Assembly (NCBI GenBank): GCA_027405735.1
Contig: JAPEHQ010000012.1
Location: forward strand, 1,116,001-1,180,000
DNA length: 64,000 nucleotides
From: Mucor racemosus
Lineage: Eukaryota > Mucoromycota > Mucoromycetes > Mucorales > Mucoraceae
Direction: 5' to 3'
The notes beneath the pieces are model-generated. The model did not search any database and was not told where the DNA came from. It saw only the letters and a program-made list of their open reading frames with translations. Shown here one piece after another: positions 11,851-23,129 of the stretch (positions are counted from its first letter, which is position 1; every line of letters begins with the position of its first letter). The position numbers and the translations under genes are program-made.

Positions 11851-12662
11851 ATGAAATTTATCGCCGTATCATCTATTGCTCTTCTCTTTGTCGGTCAAGC
11901 CCTCGCAAAGCCTGCTGAAGGCTGTCTCCAAAATTACACAAGTAAAATGATCTAATTCTTGTTGCATTTATCGTTAAATCTAATATGAATATCTATTTAG
12001 TCACTGCTGTCGATAGTTGTGTATCTGTTGCTGCTCAATTCCAACTTACTGAAGCTGAATTCTACACAATGGTATTTTATAAAATGCAATTGCATCGAAA
12101 TCAAATCACTAATTCCTTTATAACTATTTCTTTTTAATGTGCCACAGAATCCCGGACTTCATCACAGTGTTAAGCATGTAACGTTTATAATTTGGTTGTC
12201 CATTTTTACTTAAAATATTGATATTTATTTCATAAAATAGGATTGTGATAACCTCGACACTGGCAAGCCTTTCTGTGTTTGTATGACAGAACCTTGTGTA
12301 TGTATAGAAATATGAGTATATTTTTCAATACTAATTACAATTGAATTTTTCAGTCTGCTGGTGCTGCTGTAGCCAGTACATCTAACTCTACCACAAACGC
12401 TACATCATCTTCAACTGCTATTGTTTCCGCAAGTTCAGGGGCTTCTGCTTCCATCTCTGCTTCCGCTTCTCTTTCTACATCGGCTACTCCTTCTTCTATC
12501 CCTAGCAGCTCAACCGCTAGCTCAAGCAGTGCTTCAGGTAGCTCATCTGCTGTTGCCAGCAGTTCTCAAGCCGCTCAAGCTGAAAATGCTGCTTCCACTA
12601 CCACCATCTTCGGTGTTGCTGCCATTGGTATGACTATTGCAGCTACTTCTTTGTTATTGTAA
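11851..12662 (+). CDS. Secreted LysM-domain protein with Ser-rich stalk and GPI-type C-terminus
   Basis: Five small exons (11851-11941, 12001-12071, 12148-12177, 12241-12297, 12354-12662) give a predicted 185-residue protein. Residues 1-19 are a signal peptide (MKFIAVSSIALLFVGQALA). A single LysM module follows: an opening YTITAVDSCVSVAAQF, then NPGLHH and a closing CDNLDTGKPFCVC, with the Cys pattern of fungal LysM modules. The rest is a Ser/Ala/Thr-rich stalk, likely O-glycosylated, ending in a hydrophobic tail (GVAAIGMTIAATSLLL) typical of a GPI-attachment signal. LysM binds chitin or N-acetylglucosamine, so a role at the chitin-rich wall is likely. Exon 3 is only 30 bases. An overlapping Leu-rich frame at 12421-12633 is a shadow of the Ser-rich codons. 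Confidence 0.88.
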
Positions 12663-13839
12663 AAAGCTCACACGTGTATAACTATTTTTTTATATCTCGG
12701 TACATGTTTCCTCTTTGCCCTCCCTCTCACCACTCCTCATTTGACACTATTTACTCCTTTTTCTCTCAAATAATCGACTATTCTTCTACAAGCACTTAGA
12801 ACCAACTATTAACTCTTCCCCTTCTTGATAATATATATACTACTCCCCTATTTAAACATACTCCTAATGACGACAATAAAATAAATGGTGTATTATTTCA
12901 CGTTATCATAGATTGCAAGTTTAAGAAATCCAATTGAATATCAAAGGAAATAATGATACTCACCTTATTTTAAGTACATTAATGCGTATGTACTTAAATG
13001 TCATTATATATAAAAACTTTCTGTAAACTTATAAATTGGGCATATGCTAGTTTAACAAATGACATGAGGAATGGATCTTTTCAAGGAGCCCCCCTTTTTT
13101 GAAATTTTGCACGCCATTCACATTAAAAAACCAGTATTTCAAAGGATTTTCACAAAACATTAGAAACAACTTTCAGGATATAATCACATAAACTCTCAAA
13201 AAGTGAAAAGTATATAATCATTTTCAACCTCGTTGTTTTCAATTAATGGGCCTAATCCAAAGCCATTCTAGTATATAATAGCAAACCTTGTGTAGTTCTA
13301 TGCCATTTGACACCATTTTGCATCAAATATGTAGTTAAATTGTACCACATGCATAACATAAAATACATTATCTTAAATTCTTTTATAACATTGTTTGTAT
13401 CTGGAATTGCCCATGATAGGGGACGTAGAAGATTTTTATCGTAAATGTATTGCAACACTTTCTAATAAGATACTATCTAAAACTATATAAGTAGTAGTTA
13501 TATAAAGTTGTGAAATTTCAGAGGGTTATGTGCACATAAAGTATAGAGCCTGTGATTGCACTCTTTTTGATTGATTTGTGATCTGGATGCAACGAGCAAC
13601 AAACATTCTTAAACTTGATGCATAATTGCTTTTATATTCAATATATTATGGCGTGAAACTCAATCACATTGATATTGGACCAATTATATACTTTGATATA
13701 TAGTAAAAATTGAAAATAACTAAAATTCTGTAGGATGACATAGAATTTGGTATGCATTTGGTGCTATCAATTTGAGAAAAGTTGAAATATAGAAAAATTG
13801 AAATTTCATAGCCCTCAATCTTCAAAATCAGAGTGTTCC
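12663..13839. other. Gene-free A+T-rich region
   Basis: The first 200 bases after the LysM gene are CT-rich and likely 3' untranslated. Beyond that there is no frame with coding character and no strong repeat, although the last few hundred bases may be diverged outer sequence of repeat R1. Confidence 0.55.
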
Positions 13840-15563
13840 TTCTTTTCTATAACTACCCAGATAATAAACATCTTTGGGGTATACCTTAGGTACTGCAAAA
13901 TTGGTACAATTTGATCGCATTATGCTACCTAATCTTAAATTTATTTTATATCTCACGAAAGACTCAAAAACGCGTAAAATCCACTGCTTTTTCCTTAAAA
14001 ACTGGGTCTCACTTTTCACCCCTGATCTATTTTTTGTTTTCACTAAATGACACCAAGAACAAATTATATGCCAATGTACCTGAGATATTCAGCTTTAATT
14101 TAAAAACAAGTATCCGGAAATATCCTATTTTGCAGTTGGTATTAATTTTTCAATGCTAAGGTTTCAGATTTTTACGCGTATTTTACTGCTAATGGATTGA
14201 AAACTTTGAGGTTTCATATCTCCAGAAACCATTAAGCTATACTACCACTTTTTAATAATAACATTTACTTGTTTTGAAGCGCTCTAAAACATATTTTAAT
14301 ATAAAAAAAAATCTAGGCACTTTTATTTTTTTTCATTTTTTTGGGCATTTCCATAGTAGGTTTCAAAATATTGGTTAAATTGAGCAACATTTTTTTTGCA
14401 TTCATGTCATTCAGCCCGTCGAGCTCTCTCGGATCCAATTTAGAGGTTTTCAAAATATGGATTTTTCATGGAGATATCCTCAAAAATGTGTACAAAAAGG
14501 TACCTCCATTTCTAGCTTCCATTTTTCCCTTATATACCCTCATCCCAAATTCTGAATCTGAAAAAAATTTGGACAAAAATCTTGCTTTCTCTACGAAAAA
14601 TGTAGCTAAAAAACTTTGCAATAGCTCGGTCGATAGATAATGATTTTGCGCATGATTTCAAAAAAATATATTTTAAAGTTGCTTATAAAAAGTAATGTAT
14701 ATCTTCAAAAAACCTCCAAAATTTCAATTGCATTTTACTCGAAATTTAATGGGAATCATTTGTATAAATTCTATATATATGGACGTAGAATTTAAAACTC
14801 TACAAAAACTATTTAATATGCCAGGTCGACTTGCTTGGCAGTTTATGAATATTTAAGAAAGTTTGTTTTTTGAATCATTTTTCGTTTATTTTTTGATGAA
14901 ATCAATTTTGGAACCCCGTTAATATAGGTTTTGAGCTGTGATATGAACTGCTATCTTAATTATCTCAACAAAAAATCAATATTTTTCGCTGAAACAAACA
15001 ATACAGAGTAGTTTAGAGTTGAATCTATCTAGTGAATACAAAAAACTAATACCAAAATTTAGGTTCTCTATTTTTAATAATCAATTATAGGTCAATATCT
15101 GGCCAGCGCACTTATATTCTGGTATTACTATTTCTATTTTCCAAGAGATATCAATGTCCTATAGGGTGAAGGTACATCTTCTTTGAAGATTTATGTGATT
15201 CGATTCAATATTGGGTAAAAATACTTGAAAACCATCTGAAAACCATCTGAAAACTGAAACCTACTTTTTGCAACCGTAAAAAACCTACGATAAATACCCT
15301 ATCTCATCGAATTCCGATCCTGATAATTTCCAACTGTACAGGAGAGTAGGGACACAACTTGAATATGCTGGTCTTAAAGAGCAACGTCGACAACAACCTA
15401 CTGTGTGTTGAGAAAACCATCGTCAAATTGCATCGATAGGTTACTGTGCATTTTTATTGTAATTAATTTTCATACAATTGCTATGAATACTGATCCAAGA
15501 AGCTGCCACTCGTCAAGGATATAGCATATAGGTATAAACACATATTACAAATATCTCGGATAT
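13840..15563 (+). repeat. Dispersed repeat R1, copy B
   Basis: This copy is homologous to copy C (25480-27207) in the same orientation. From about 14335 to 15560 the two are nearly identical, with only scattered single-base differences and small gaps. To the left of 14335 they differ at roughly one base in eight. A 99-residue frame at 14341-14640 occurs in copy C with one amino-acid change, but the other strand is also partly open and no domain is recognisable. The family also includes copies A (inverted), D and E. Confidence 0.9.
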
Positions 15564-15625
15564 CAGCTTCCATGGGTCATTGTGCATTTGGTAAGTTTGA
15601 ACAACACGTTGGTCACCTACTATTT
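15400..15625 (+). repeat. Repeat R4 segment at the outer end of R1 copy B
   Basis: This segment, with landmarks GTTACTGTGCATTTTTATT, CTATGAATACTGATCCAAG and ATCAGCTTCCATG, recurs at 27050-27208 (end of R1 copy C) and at 49940-50135. A more diverged distal part recurs at 19690-19810. Here it abuts the CACTACGG end of the composite element at 15626. Confidence 0.75.
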
Positions 15626-16820
15626 CACTACGGCCGACCTATGCTGCACAATATAGCCTAGCCTGAGCTGTTGTGCCCACTGAATATGACTAAAAAGATA
15701 ATAAAATGCATATGGGCACAGCAAAAGAAACTGCACACGAGCACAATGCTAAGCCTGTATGTGCAGAATTATAGATTCTGTCCATGTACATGACATTGAT
15801 CCCATGTGTGCATAATAGTAGAATTACCCATAAGCATATCATTATCCCTATTTGTGCATAATACAAACTCTGATCATGAGCATAATAATGAGCTGGTCGT
15901 ATGCGCACAAATTGGTTTGTACATGATCATTATGCCGTTCTCAAAATCCCATTGCATTTTTTATTGAAATGTGTTTTTAAATTACATTTGCTTTTATTAA
16001 TAATATAGATTATAGACAATACAATTCAATAGGTTGTTGATGTAGTAGAGCGATAAATTCAACAGCCAATATGTTTACGATTATCATCATGTCTAAATAT
16101 GTTTGTAGCTGTAATATTTGCAGCAACAATGGTTTTTGCTCGGGCATAAACTTAAATAGCACTTACTGCTTAAATTTAAACCGCAAGACAAATCTAAAAT
16201 TATAAATGTTACTTTATCACTCATGAAATTTAAGCAAATTAACCCTCTTTAAACTTACTATTTCAGTTTACAATTGTCAGATGTAAAAATATTTGTTTTC
16301 AAGTATAGTATATATACAATCAAAACTATGGTAATTAGGCAAGACATTGAATTACTCTTTTTTTTTTTTTGTTTCTATTATATATCATTTGAAATTTCAT
16401 CACTTTCCTGGAACATTTCGTGAGTTTGTAGCTAGTTCTGGCTTTTTATTGAATAGATATAAATGCCATTGCCTTCAATTTGATCTGGTAATCAAGAAAT
16501 ACGTCCAACAATACAGTATTAAATAGTGATATTTGATCATAGAACGCAGTTAAATGAAAATATCAGCCTCTAATATAACGACTGCTTCCTATATTAAAAA
16601 CATTAGACCTTTATGTTAGCATTCGTATTCAGATAAAAGAAAAGAATACCAGCTTGATATTCTGATATGGCTTATCAAACGGTGAATCATATCCTTTGAT
16701 ATATCAGAAGTTTACCCAGATGTGGAAATCCAGGAACAACTATTGAAAACCAACATGGCGTGACATTTAGTAACTCATAATAAATGTCATTCATAACCAC
16801 TAGCATTAACAGCGACTATC

Positions 16821-16860
16821 AGGAACCTTTAGGAACCTTCAGGAACCTTCAGGAACACTT
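16821..16860. repeat. Four-unit 10-bp tandem repeat
   Basis: Four consecutive decamers read AGGAACCTTT, AGGAACCTTC, AGGAACCTTC and AGGAACACTT. This is a local minisatellite with no coding role seen. Confidence 0.9.
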
Positions 16861-17384
16861 GGCAACAATGAAACATAAGCAATCCTACATCTTATCGAAA
16901 TGATACAATTACAGATTCGCAACTCTACAAATTCCATTGTATATTATTTGTTCCCAAATCATATCAAGTACCTCAATAACCGGCAATTCATTAATAATAT
17001 TAATAATCATATAACTATTCAGAAAACATATAAATACGAAGCATCAATGAATTAATAAAATGTATCTTTTAGCAGAGTATTTTTATATTAGTAGTTTGAT
17101 ATAATATCCTTGAAATAGGAAAACAAAAAGAGAGAAACACACGTAGAAGAGGATTTTCAGGGCTTTACATTATTTAGCGCAATCAAAAAAACCCTGCTAA
17201 ATTGCTCATTTCAGACAGTGCAAAAGCAGCATTACAGCGCCTGAACTATAAACTATTAAGTAAAATAGGCAATATCTGTTACTATAATAGAAAAATAAAA
17301 TTTTTTACTAGAAAAATCGTCTATCATATCGTACATTAATTAAAAAGTTGCAAAAGCGAGCCCGTAGAGCAACGCCGTAATTGA

Positions 17385-18140
17385 GCATAGCAAGATTGAA
17401 TGGTTAAGTCTCTTATACTATGGCATATATCTAAGTTTTAAATAAAAATGCGGTTTTTTTTAAGCTTTTCTTATATTTAACCACGTACTGTCTGAAAATT
17501 CAGAATTTGTAGCGGACATTTTCGGGACTCATTTTATCCTTACCAACACTCATGATTTAGATCAAAAAACAGAAAAATCAAATTTTGACACCAAAATCAA
17601 CGTTTAAATATATTACATTATGAGAGAAAATTGTAGCCATGACTAATACGCATTTTATAAAAGCTTAATATTAAATGTTAAGTAATAAAATTTGGCATTT
17701 TTGGCCCAAAAACGGTTTTTTGATTAAAGGATTTTCATGTAGTATTTTGCAATAAAAATGTTTATTGTTTTTTATTGAGCAAATAGAGCGTTAAATTCTG
17801 CATATGTGTATATTTTTTGTTTTTATAATTGGTAGTATAATTAACTCTAGATTTGCAAAAACAGAAAAAAAAAAATGAAAAAATGTCAAAATTGATGATC
17901 TGGACAAAAATAATTTTCTAAATTAATGTTCCGCTTATAAGCCTTGTAAGTCTTAAAAATAAGAGATTTTATAATACATGAGAACTTTTTCAAGAATTTA
18001 CGATGCTGTAACCACTTGATTTGAGCTTATTACTATAAATCTTTATACATGTTAATATTGTGTGATAGGTTATTTGATGATAATATAGACTTACTTTATA
18101 GTTATTGCGTTAGAGGTGATTCAAATTGAGTTTTAGTTTC
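17385..18140 (+). repeat. Repeat block R2, copy 1
   Basis: This block of about 750 bases begins near TAGCAAGATTGAATGG and recurs in direct orientation at 20816-21560 and inverted at about 48385-49115. It has long A and T runs and no open frame. In all three places it lies directly next to a dynein-like fragment, so the two travelled together. Confidence 0.88.
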
Positions 18141-18395
18141 ACCTCTCCAATATCATAAACATAAACATAAACATGACCATCACTGAAACCTACTACCGTC
18201 TTTTTATCCTCTTTGTTCCAAGCCAATTCATTCAATGATCTACTAGAACCAACTTAGGTACTTACAAATGGTTCCTTGGTATTTGCATTCAAATTCCATA
18301 AATTAAATTGACTGGTTCCGTCTACAGTAGTATCAAACGTATCATCAGCCCGCCTTATGATAAATGTCGATCTAAAGTCAGAAACATCCCACTGT
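18141..18395 (-). pseudogene. Dynein intermediate chain C-terminal WD40 fragment (degenerate)
   Basis: On the minus strand the DNA translates, with one internal TAA, into segments typical of the last WD repeats of cytoplasmic dynein intermediate chains: VDGTSQFNLWNLNANTKEP, then SLNELAWNKEDKKTVVGFSD, then GHVYVYVYDIGE. The family has a VDG-G-LDLWNLN motif followed by ALN-W and YDVGE. The in-frame stop and a duplicated VY dipeptide show that it is broken. It lies inside a repeated element and has no promoter or N-terminal part. Two further broken copies are in this window. Confidence 0.7.
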
Positions 18396-18784
18396 CATTG
18401 TTATAAGCTATGAAAAGCTTGATTTTTAATAATACAACAATTAGTAAATAAAAAACAAGATGATACTAATAGCATATTCTGAGTATTTAACATCTAAGTA
18501 AGTTTGATAAAGTATGCTTTTAAACACTTTTAAAAATCCTGAGACAAATAATACAACGTCTTGGTCCTGTAATTTCTATCCATATCATAATGTTGCGATT
18601 TCCAATACACAATGAATTCATCTTTTATCAATCTTGACCTCTATGTACATTGGGTATCAGTTCTTTACCAGTTGTATTATCTTTGATTCATTAATATTTG
18701 GTCATGTTGAACGATAGTGTATTGAATTACAATTTACTAGTATAATGTTCGTAGTTTTTTGTTATTACTTTAAAAACGTGATCC

Positions 18785-18822
<38 letters not shown>
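18785..18822. repeat. (ATT)n microsatellite
   Basis: About twelve TTA/ATT units lie inside the composite element, next to the dynein-like fragment. Confidence 0.95.
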
Positions 18823-18823
<1 letters not shown>

Positions 18824-19386
18824 AATTGATTATAATTGTCAGACTGATTGATTCCTACAGTATACCATATTACTCTTTTGCACTGGTAAAGATTATACAA
18901 TTGATATCTGCATTTAACACTGGTGGATTGGAAAGTTGATATCTGTCGTTAGTTTGATGAATAATGCGTGCTTTGGTTTTCTAGTATAATTTATAATTGT
19001 AGGTGTTTCTACTCCTGAAAACTGAATTTCCAAATGCAATTGCATCTATTCAATATCACTTGAGTTTCTAAGCGTAGTAGATGATGTTATACTAATTCCC
19101 ATTTTGGCAAAAAAGGCTGTTTTACATTTATCCATCATATTCATTTTTTATGTTATACAGATTAACATTAACGTACTAATAACATTGTGTTTTATTTATA
19201 TCTCCATCAAAAATGGGCATTTTTTCCAGATAATTTCTACTACTAATTTTTGGAAAGCTATAGTATTATTTTATCATTTTCAAAAAGAAAAAATACACCC
19301 TGATTTGCTACATTTTCCAAAATAATAAAAAAAAACTGACAAATACATGTTCACATGTATAGGGATTAAAATTGTAGACCAAAGGA

Positions 19387-19465
19387 GAGTGACAAGCTTA
19401 ACGGGTAGCGCATGCGCTACAAATTGAGTGCGATACACATATTCGTGAGTTCAAACCCGCCAAAG
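19387..19465 (+). ncRNA. tRNA-like pol III promoter element, possible SINE head
   Basis: An A box AGCTTAACGG (19395-19404) and a B box GTTCAAACC (19449-19457) both fit the tRNA consensus, at a spacing typical of tRNA genes. Between them is a perfect 16-bp palindrome, GTAGCGCATGCGCTAC. The acceptor and T stems do not pair properly and I cannot assign an anticodon, so this is not a normal tRNA gene. A tRNA-derived SINE remnant fits its setting among repeats. Confidence 0.4.
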
Positions 19466-19847
19466 GGGAAGTCCTTTGGTATTAGGATATGAATTTCAAA
19501 AGAGAATCTCCGATAACCCTTGCTTCTCATCGAATATGGTCCCCCTTTTTTTTTCTTAGTAAGGTTTGCATATGTCTAGCAAATTTTTTCCTTTTTCATT
19601 AATGCATATAATAATATGCATACTAGTAAATTTGGCTGGAACAACCCGGCTCGACACAAATGCTACCAGCATCCATAGATTATTATACGTTCAGCCACTT
19701 CAAGCAACAAGTTGGTTACCTGCTACTTATACCTAATAAGATCAGCAGGCTCATCGGTTCTTCTCAACAAACATGAATCCAAATGACCTCCCGTTGCAAT
19801 GGCAGGTACTTCTAGTGCTGATCCGGCGAATTACAAAAGGTTTAGCC

Positions 19848-20815
19848 TTGTCGTATATTTTGAGGTTTGTTAAATAACACTTAAAAAATAATACAATTAA
19901 AAGAGAATGAGTAATGATAAATCAGTTTTTCAACTGTATAATCAAAACAAGATATCGTTTATTTAGATATAAAAGCATGGCCTTTTATATTGATTTGACA
20001 TTGAGATCCTGAAATGTAATTTAAGGCATTATTGAACCATTAGATTTGTTTGATAGTAATCTATTATGGATTGAAATGGATCAATCATAATTTAACCGTT
20101 CTTGCAGAGCTTGTGAGTTGCATTGTTTCAATGCTGCGCTAAATGTGCTTGGATGTTGATTTGATAACTACTTGATTGATTAACCGATGGGATGAAATAA
20201 TAAGGTGTCATAATTGAGGTCCAAGCGTTCTTGGTAATTACTGGATTAAACGTAGTACACTAGGAGTTTCTTATATACTGTTGTATTTCACCTAGTATCA
20301 TACGTTATTACCTTCTACCTCCTACAGTAGCAATGCATTTTACAATCTATTGACTACGACATGTATTGAAGTGCAAGTCTTAATATCGGATATAAGAAAC
20401 TCCTAGCGTATCAAGTTTAATCCAGTAATTACCAAGAACGCTTTGACCTCAATTATGATACCACATTATTTCATCCCAGCAGTTAACCAATCAAGTAATT
20501 ATCAAATCAACATCCAAGCACATTTAGCGCAGCATTGAAACAATGCAACTCACAAGCTCTGCAAGAACGGTTAAATTATGATTGATCCATTTCAATCCAT
20601 AATAGATTACTATCAAACAAATCTAATGGTTCAATAATGCCTTCAATTACATTTCAGGATCTCAATGTCAAATCAATATAAAAGGCCATACTTTTACATC
20701 TAAATAAACGATATCTTGTTTTTATTATACAGTTAAAGAACTGATTAATTACTCATTCTTTTATAATTGTATTCTTTTTTAAGTACTATTTATCAATCCT
20801 GAAAATATACGACAA
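19848..20815. mobile_element. 968-bp foldback (long inverted repeat) element
   Basis: The left arm 19848-20276 is almost the reverse complement of the right arm 20390-20815, with a 113-bp spacer. The tips are TTGTCGTATATTTT and its complement. The arms differ by scattered substitutions and small gaps. The left flank has TAGCC and the right flank TAGCA, which may be a 4-bp target duplication. There is no coding frame. Foldback elements or hairpin MITEs have this form, and a transcript would fold into a very long double strand. Confidence 0.8.
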
Positions 20816-21560
20816 TAGCAAGATTGAATGGTTAAGTCTCTTATACTATGGCATATATCTAAGTTTTAAATAAAATGCGGTTTTTTTTAAGCTTTTCTTA
20901 TATTTAACCACGTACGGTCTGAAAATTCAGAATTTGTAGCGGACATTTTCGGGACTCATTTTATCCTTACCAACACTCATGATTTAGATCAAAAAACAGA
21001 AAAATCAAATTTTGACACCAAAATCAACGTTTGAATATACTACATTATGAGAGAAAATTGTAGCCATGACTAATACACATCTTATAAAACTTTAACATTA
21101 AATGTTAAGTAATAAAAATTTGTAGTTTTGTCCCAAAAACGGTTTTTTGATTAAAGGATTTCCATGTAATATTTTACAATAAAAATGTTTGTTATTTTTT
21201 ATTCAGCAAATAGAGCGCTAAACTCTCTATATGTGTGTATTTTTTGTTTTTATAATTGGTAGTGTAATTAACTCTAGATTTGCAAAATCAAAAAAAAAAA
21301 TTTAAAAAATGCCAAAATTGATGATCTGGACAAAAATAATTTTCTAAATTAATATTCCGCTTATAAGCCTTGTAAGTCTTAAAAATAAGAGATTTTATAA
21401 TACATGAGAACTTTTTCAAGAATTTACGATGCTGTACCCACTTGATTCAAGCTCATTACTGTAAATCTTTATAGATGCTAATATTGCGCGGTAGTTTATT
21501 TGATGACAATATAGTCGTATTTTATAATTATTGTGCTAAAGATGATTTACAATACGTTTT
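20816..21560 (+). repeat. Repeat block R2, copy 2
   Basis: This is a direct repeat of 17385-18140 with scattered base changes and small indels. Its left end coincides exactly with the end of the foldback element. Confidence 0.88.
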
Positions 21561-21672
21561 AGTCTTATCTCTCCAGTATCATAAACATAAACATGCCCAT
21601 CACTGGAGCCTATTGCCGTCTTTTTATCCCCTTGTCCCAAGCCAATTTATTCAGTGCTTTACCAGAGAAACC
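21561..21672 (-). pseudogene. Dynein intermediate chain fragment, second copy (frameshifted)
   Basis: The minus strand encodes GKALNKLAWDKG and then, one base out of frame, DKKTAIGSSDGHVYVYDTGE. This is the same C-terminal WD40 segment as at 18141-18395 and looks closer to a functional sequence, but it has a frameshift and no upstream VDG-G motif nearby. Confidence 0.65.
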
Positions 21673-22583
21673 TTACTTTTGACGTATAAAAATTGATTTA
21701 TTAGTAAAATCAATTATTATTAACAAACTAATAAGTAATAATGATGGTGTACCTTTGATACTGTAGTTGGTAGTGATATACAAGGCAACATCTTGTTTTC
21801 CTCTTAGCTGTTGGCCACTAAATAAAAATAAATGCTTTTTAGAAACTAAATAGACTAACATACGCTTACTCATTCATTCATTCAAATCAAGTCGAAGCTA
21901 TACATGCTTTTATAATCACCAGTTCTTCTCCAGGTAGATATCGACTTTAGATCAAAAAAGCATTGATTATAACGTAGATAATGGAACAAAATGATTAAGT
22001 TTTGGATGCGTTTTTTGCTTGAAAAAGATATTATAACGTGTCCTAACATTAACAGTTAATAATTTATTTCAAAATAAATAATAGGAAAAACATGTAATTG
22101 TACCTACTGCTTGATTTCAGTTTATTATAAAAGATATTGGTCTTTTCGTTGTGGTTTTAAACATAAATAAATGATTGAGGAAGAAAAAAAATAATTCTAA
22201 ATCAATTGGTTTTGTGTGTTACAAACAGAAATTTACAAAGGCATAAATACTTTTAGTGTTGCCAAACAAGTTGTTGCCGTTGTTCCCATTTGGTCCCCGA
22301 AAGAAGAAGATGGGCAGAACTCTTTCAAACCCCAAATTTCAAATTGATATATCTCGTCAATAAGGCAAATCTGTGGAATCAGAGTAAATCACATCTGCTT
22401 TAAACCATTCAAATTATCTTCGTTATTAATTATATTATGATTGATATACTTTAGTAATTGATTAAAAAAATTTGATCTCATTGCTCTGCTTATCTGGACT
22501 GCCTGATCTGCATAAAAGCTTTTATTCTGCCCATCTGTGGAGATCACTATGCCCATGGGAAGCATAATAGTTCAGCTGTAAGG

Positions 22584-23129
22584 AAATAAAATAGAAGGAT
22601 GTTTTTCAGAAGCCTTTTGATGTGAATATGAAATAAATTGCGATTAGGGTTAAATGTATAATCCTTTCAAAATTCTTTAAAGTTTTTATGAAGCTGTGCT
22701 ACATCTATGATATAGATTAGTTTTTGTTGTAATGCGCATTGAAATGCTTAAACATAACCGTTGGTCATTTCTATAGTAACCTTTTGATGCATTTACTCAA
22801 ATCAGTTAATTGTTAAAGCTCATATTTAAAAGACGTAGCCTTCTTTGTCGAAATCGAATTATTGTTATGTTTACTTACACAAACCCATTGGATAGTATAC
22901 TTTCAAAGAATATTTCAAAGCCCTGATATTAAATAAAATCGAAAACAAGCTTAGATGTTAGTTCCAAATTGTTAGGAATAAACGACAATACATGCAAATA
23001 TCAAGGAGTCATAATAAACGTTGTTACTCATCTATATTTCAAAAATACACTCTAAAATTATGTATATAAAATCATTCAAAAGAAAGTTTACTAAAAAGTT
23101 TTTTTTTTTTTATTTGTTTTAAATTAAAA
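22584..23129. other. Gene-free A+T-rich spacer
   Basis: No coding frame or recognised repeat is seen between the right end of the composite element and the tandem-repeat block. Confidence 0.5.

Larger units (their letters stand above)
15626..22583 (-). mobile_element. Composite element copy 1: candidate TIR transposon carrying dynein gene fragments (interrupted)
   Basis: Large parts of this segment match 46306-49895 in inverted orientation: 15660-16410 with 49140-49880, 17390-18720 with 47110-49110, and 22385-22565 with 46320-46510. Its left end reads CACTACGGCCGACCTATGCT. The opposite end of copy 2 begins with the same 20 bases except one. The right end here (about 22561-22583) is a decayed version of that sequence. 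Between the shared blocks lie extra sequences, including a second R2 block and a foldback element. No transposase frame is visible, so this would be a non-autonomous element. The mobile interpretation is an inference; the shared blocks are seen directly. Confidence 0.55.

Noticed and set aside
12421..12633. Leu/Pro-rich 70-residue frame overlapping the LysM gene
   Set aside because: It is the shifted reading of a Ser/Ala-rich coding stretch and has no independent promoter or domain.
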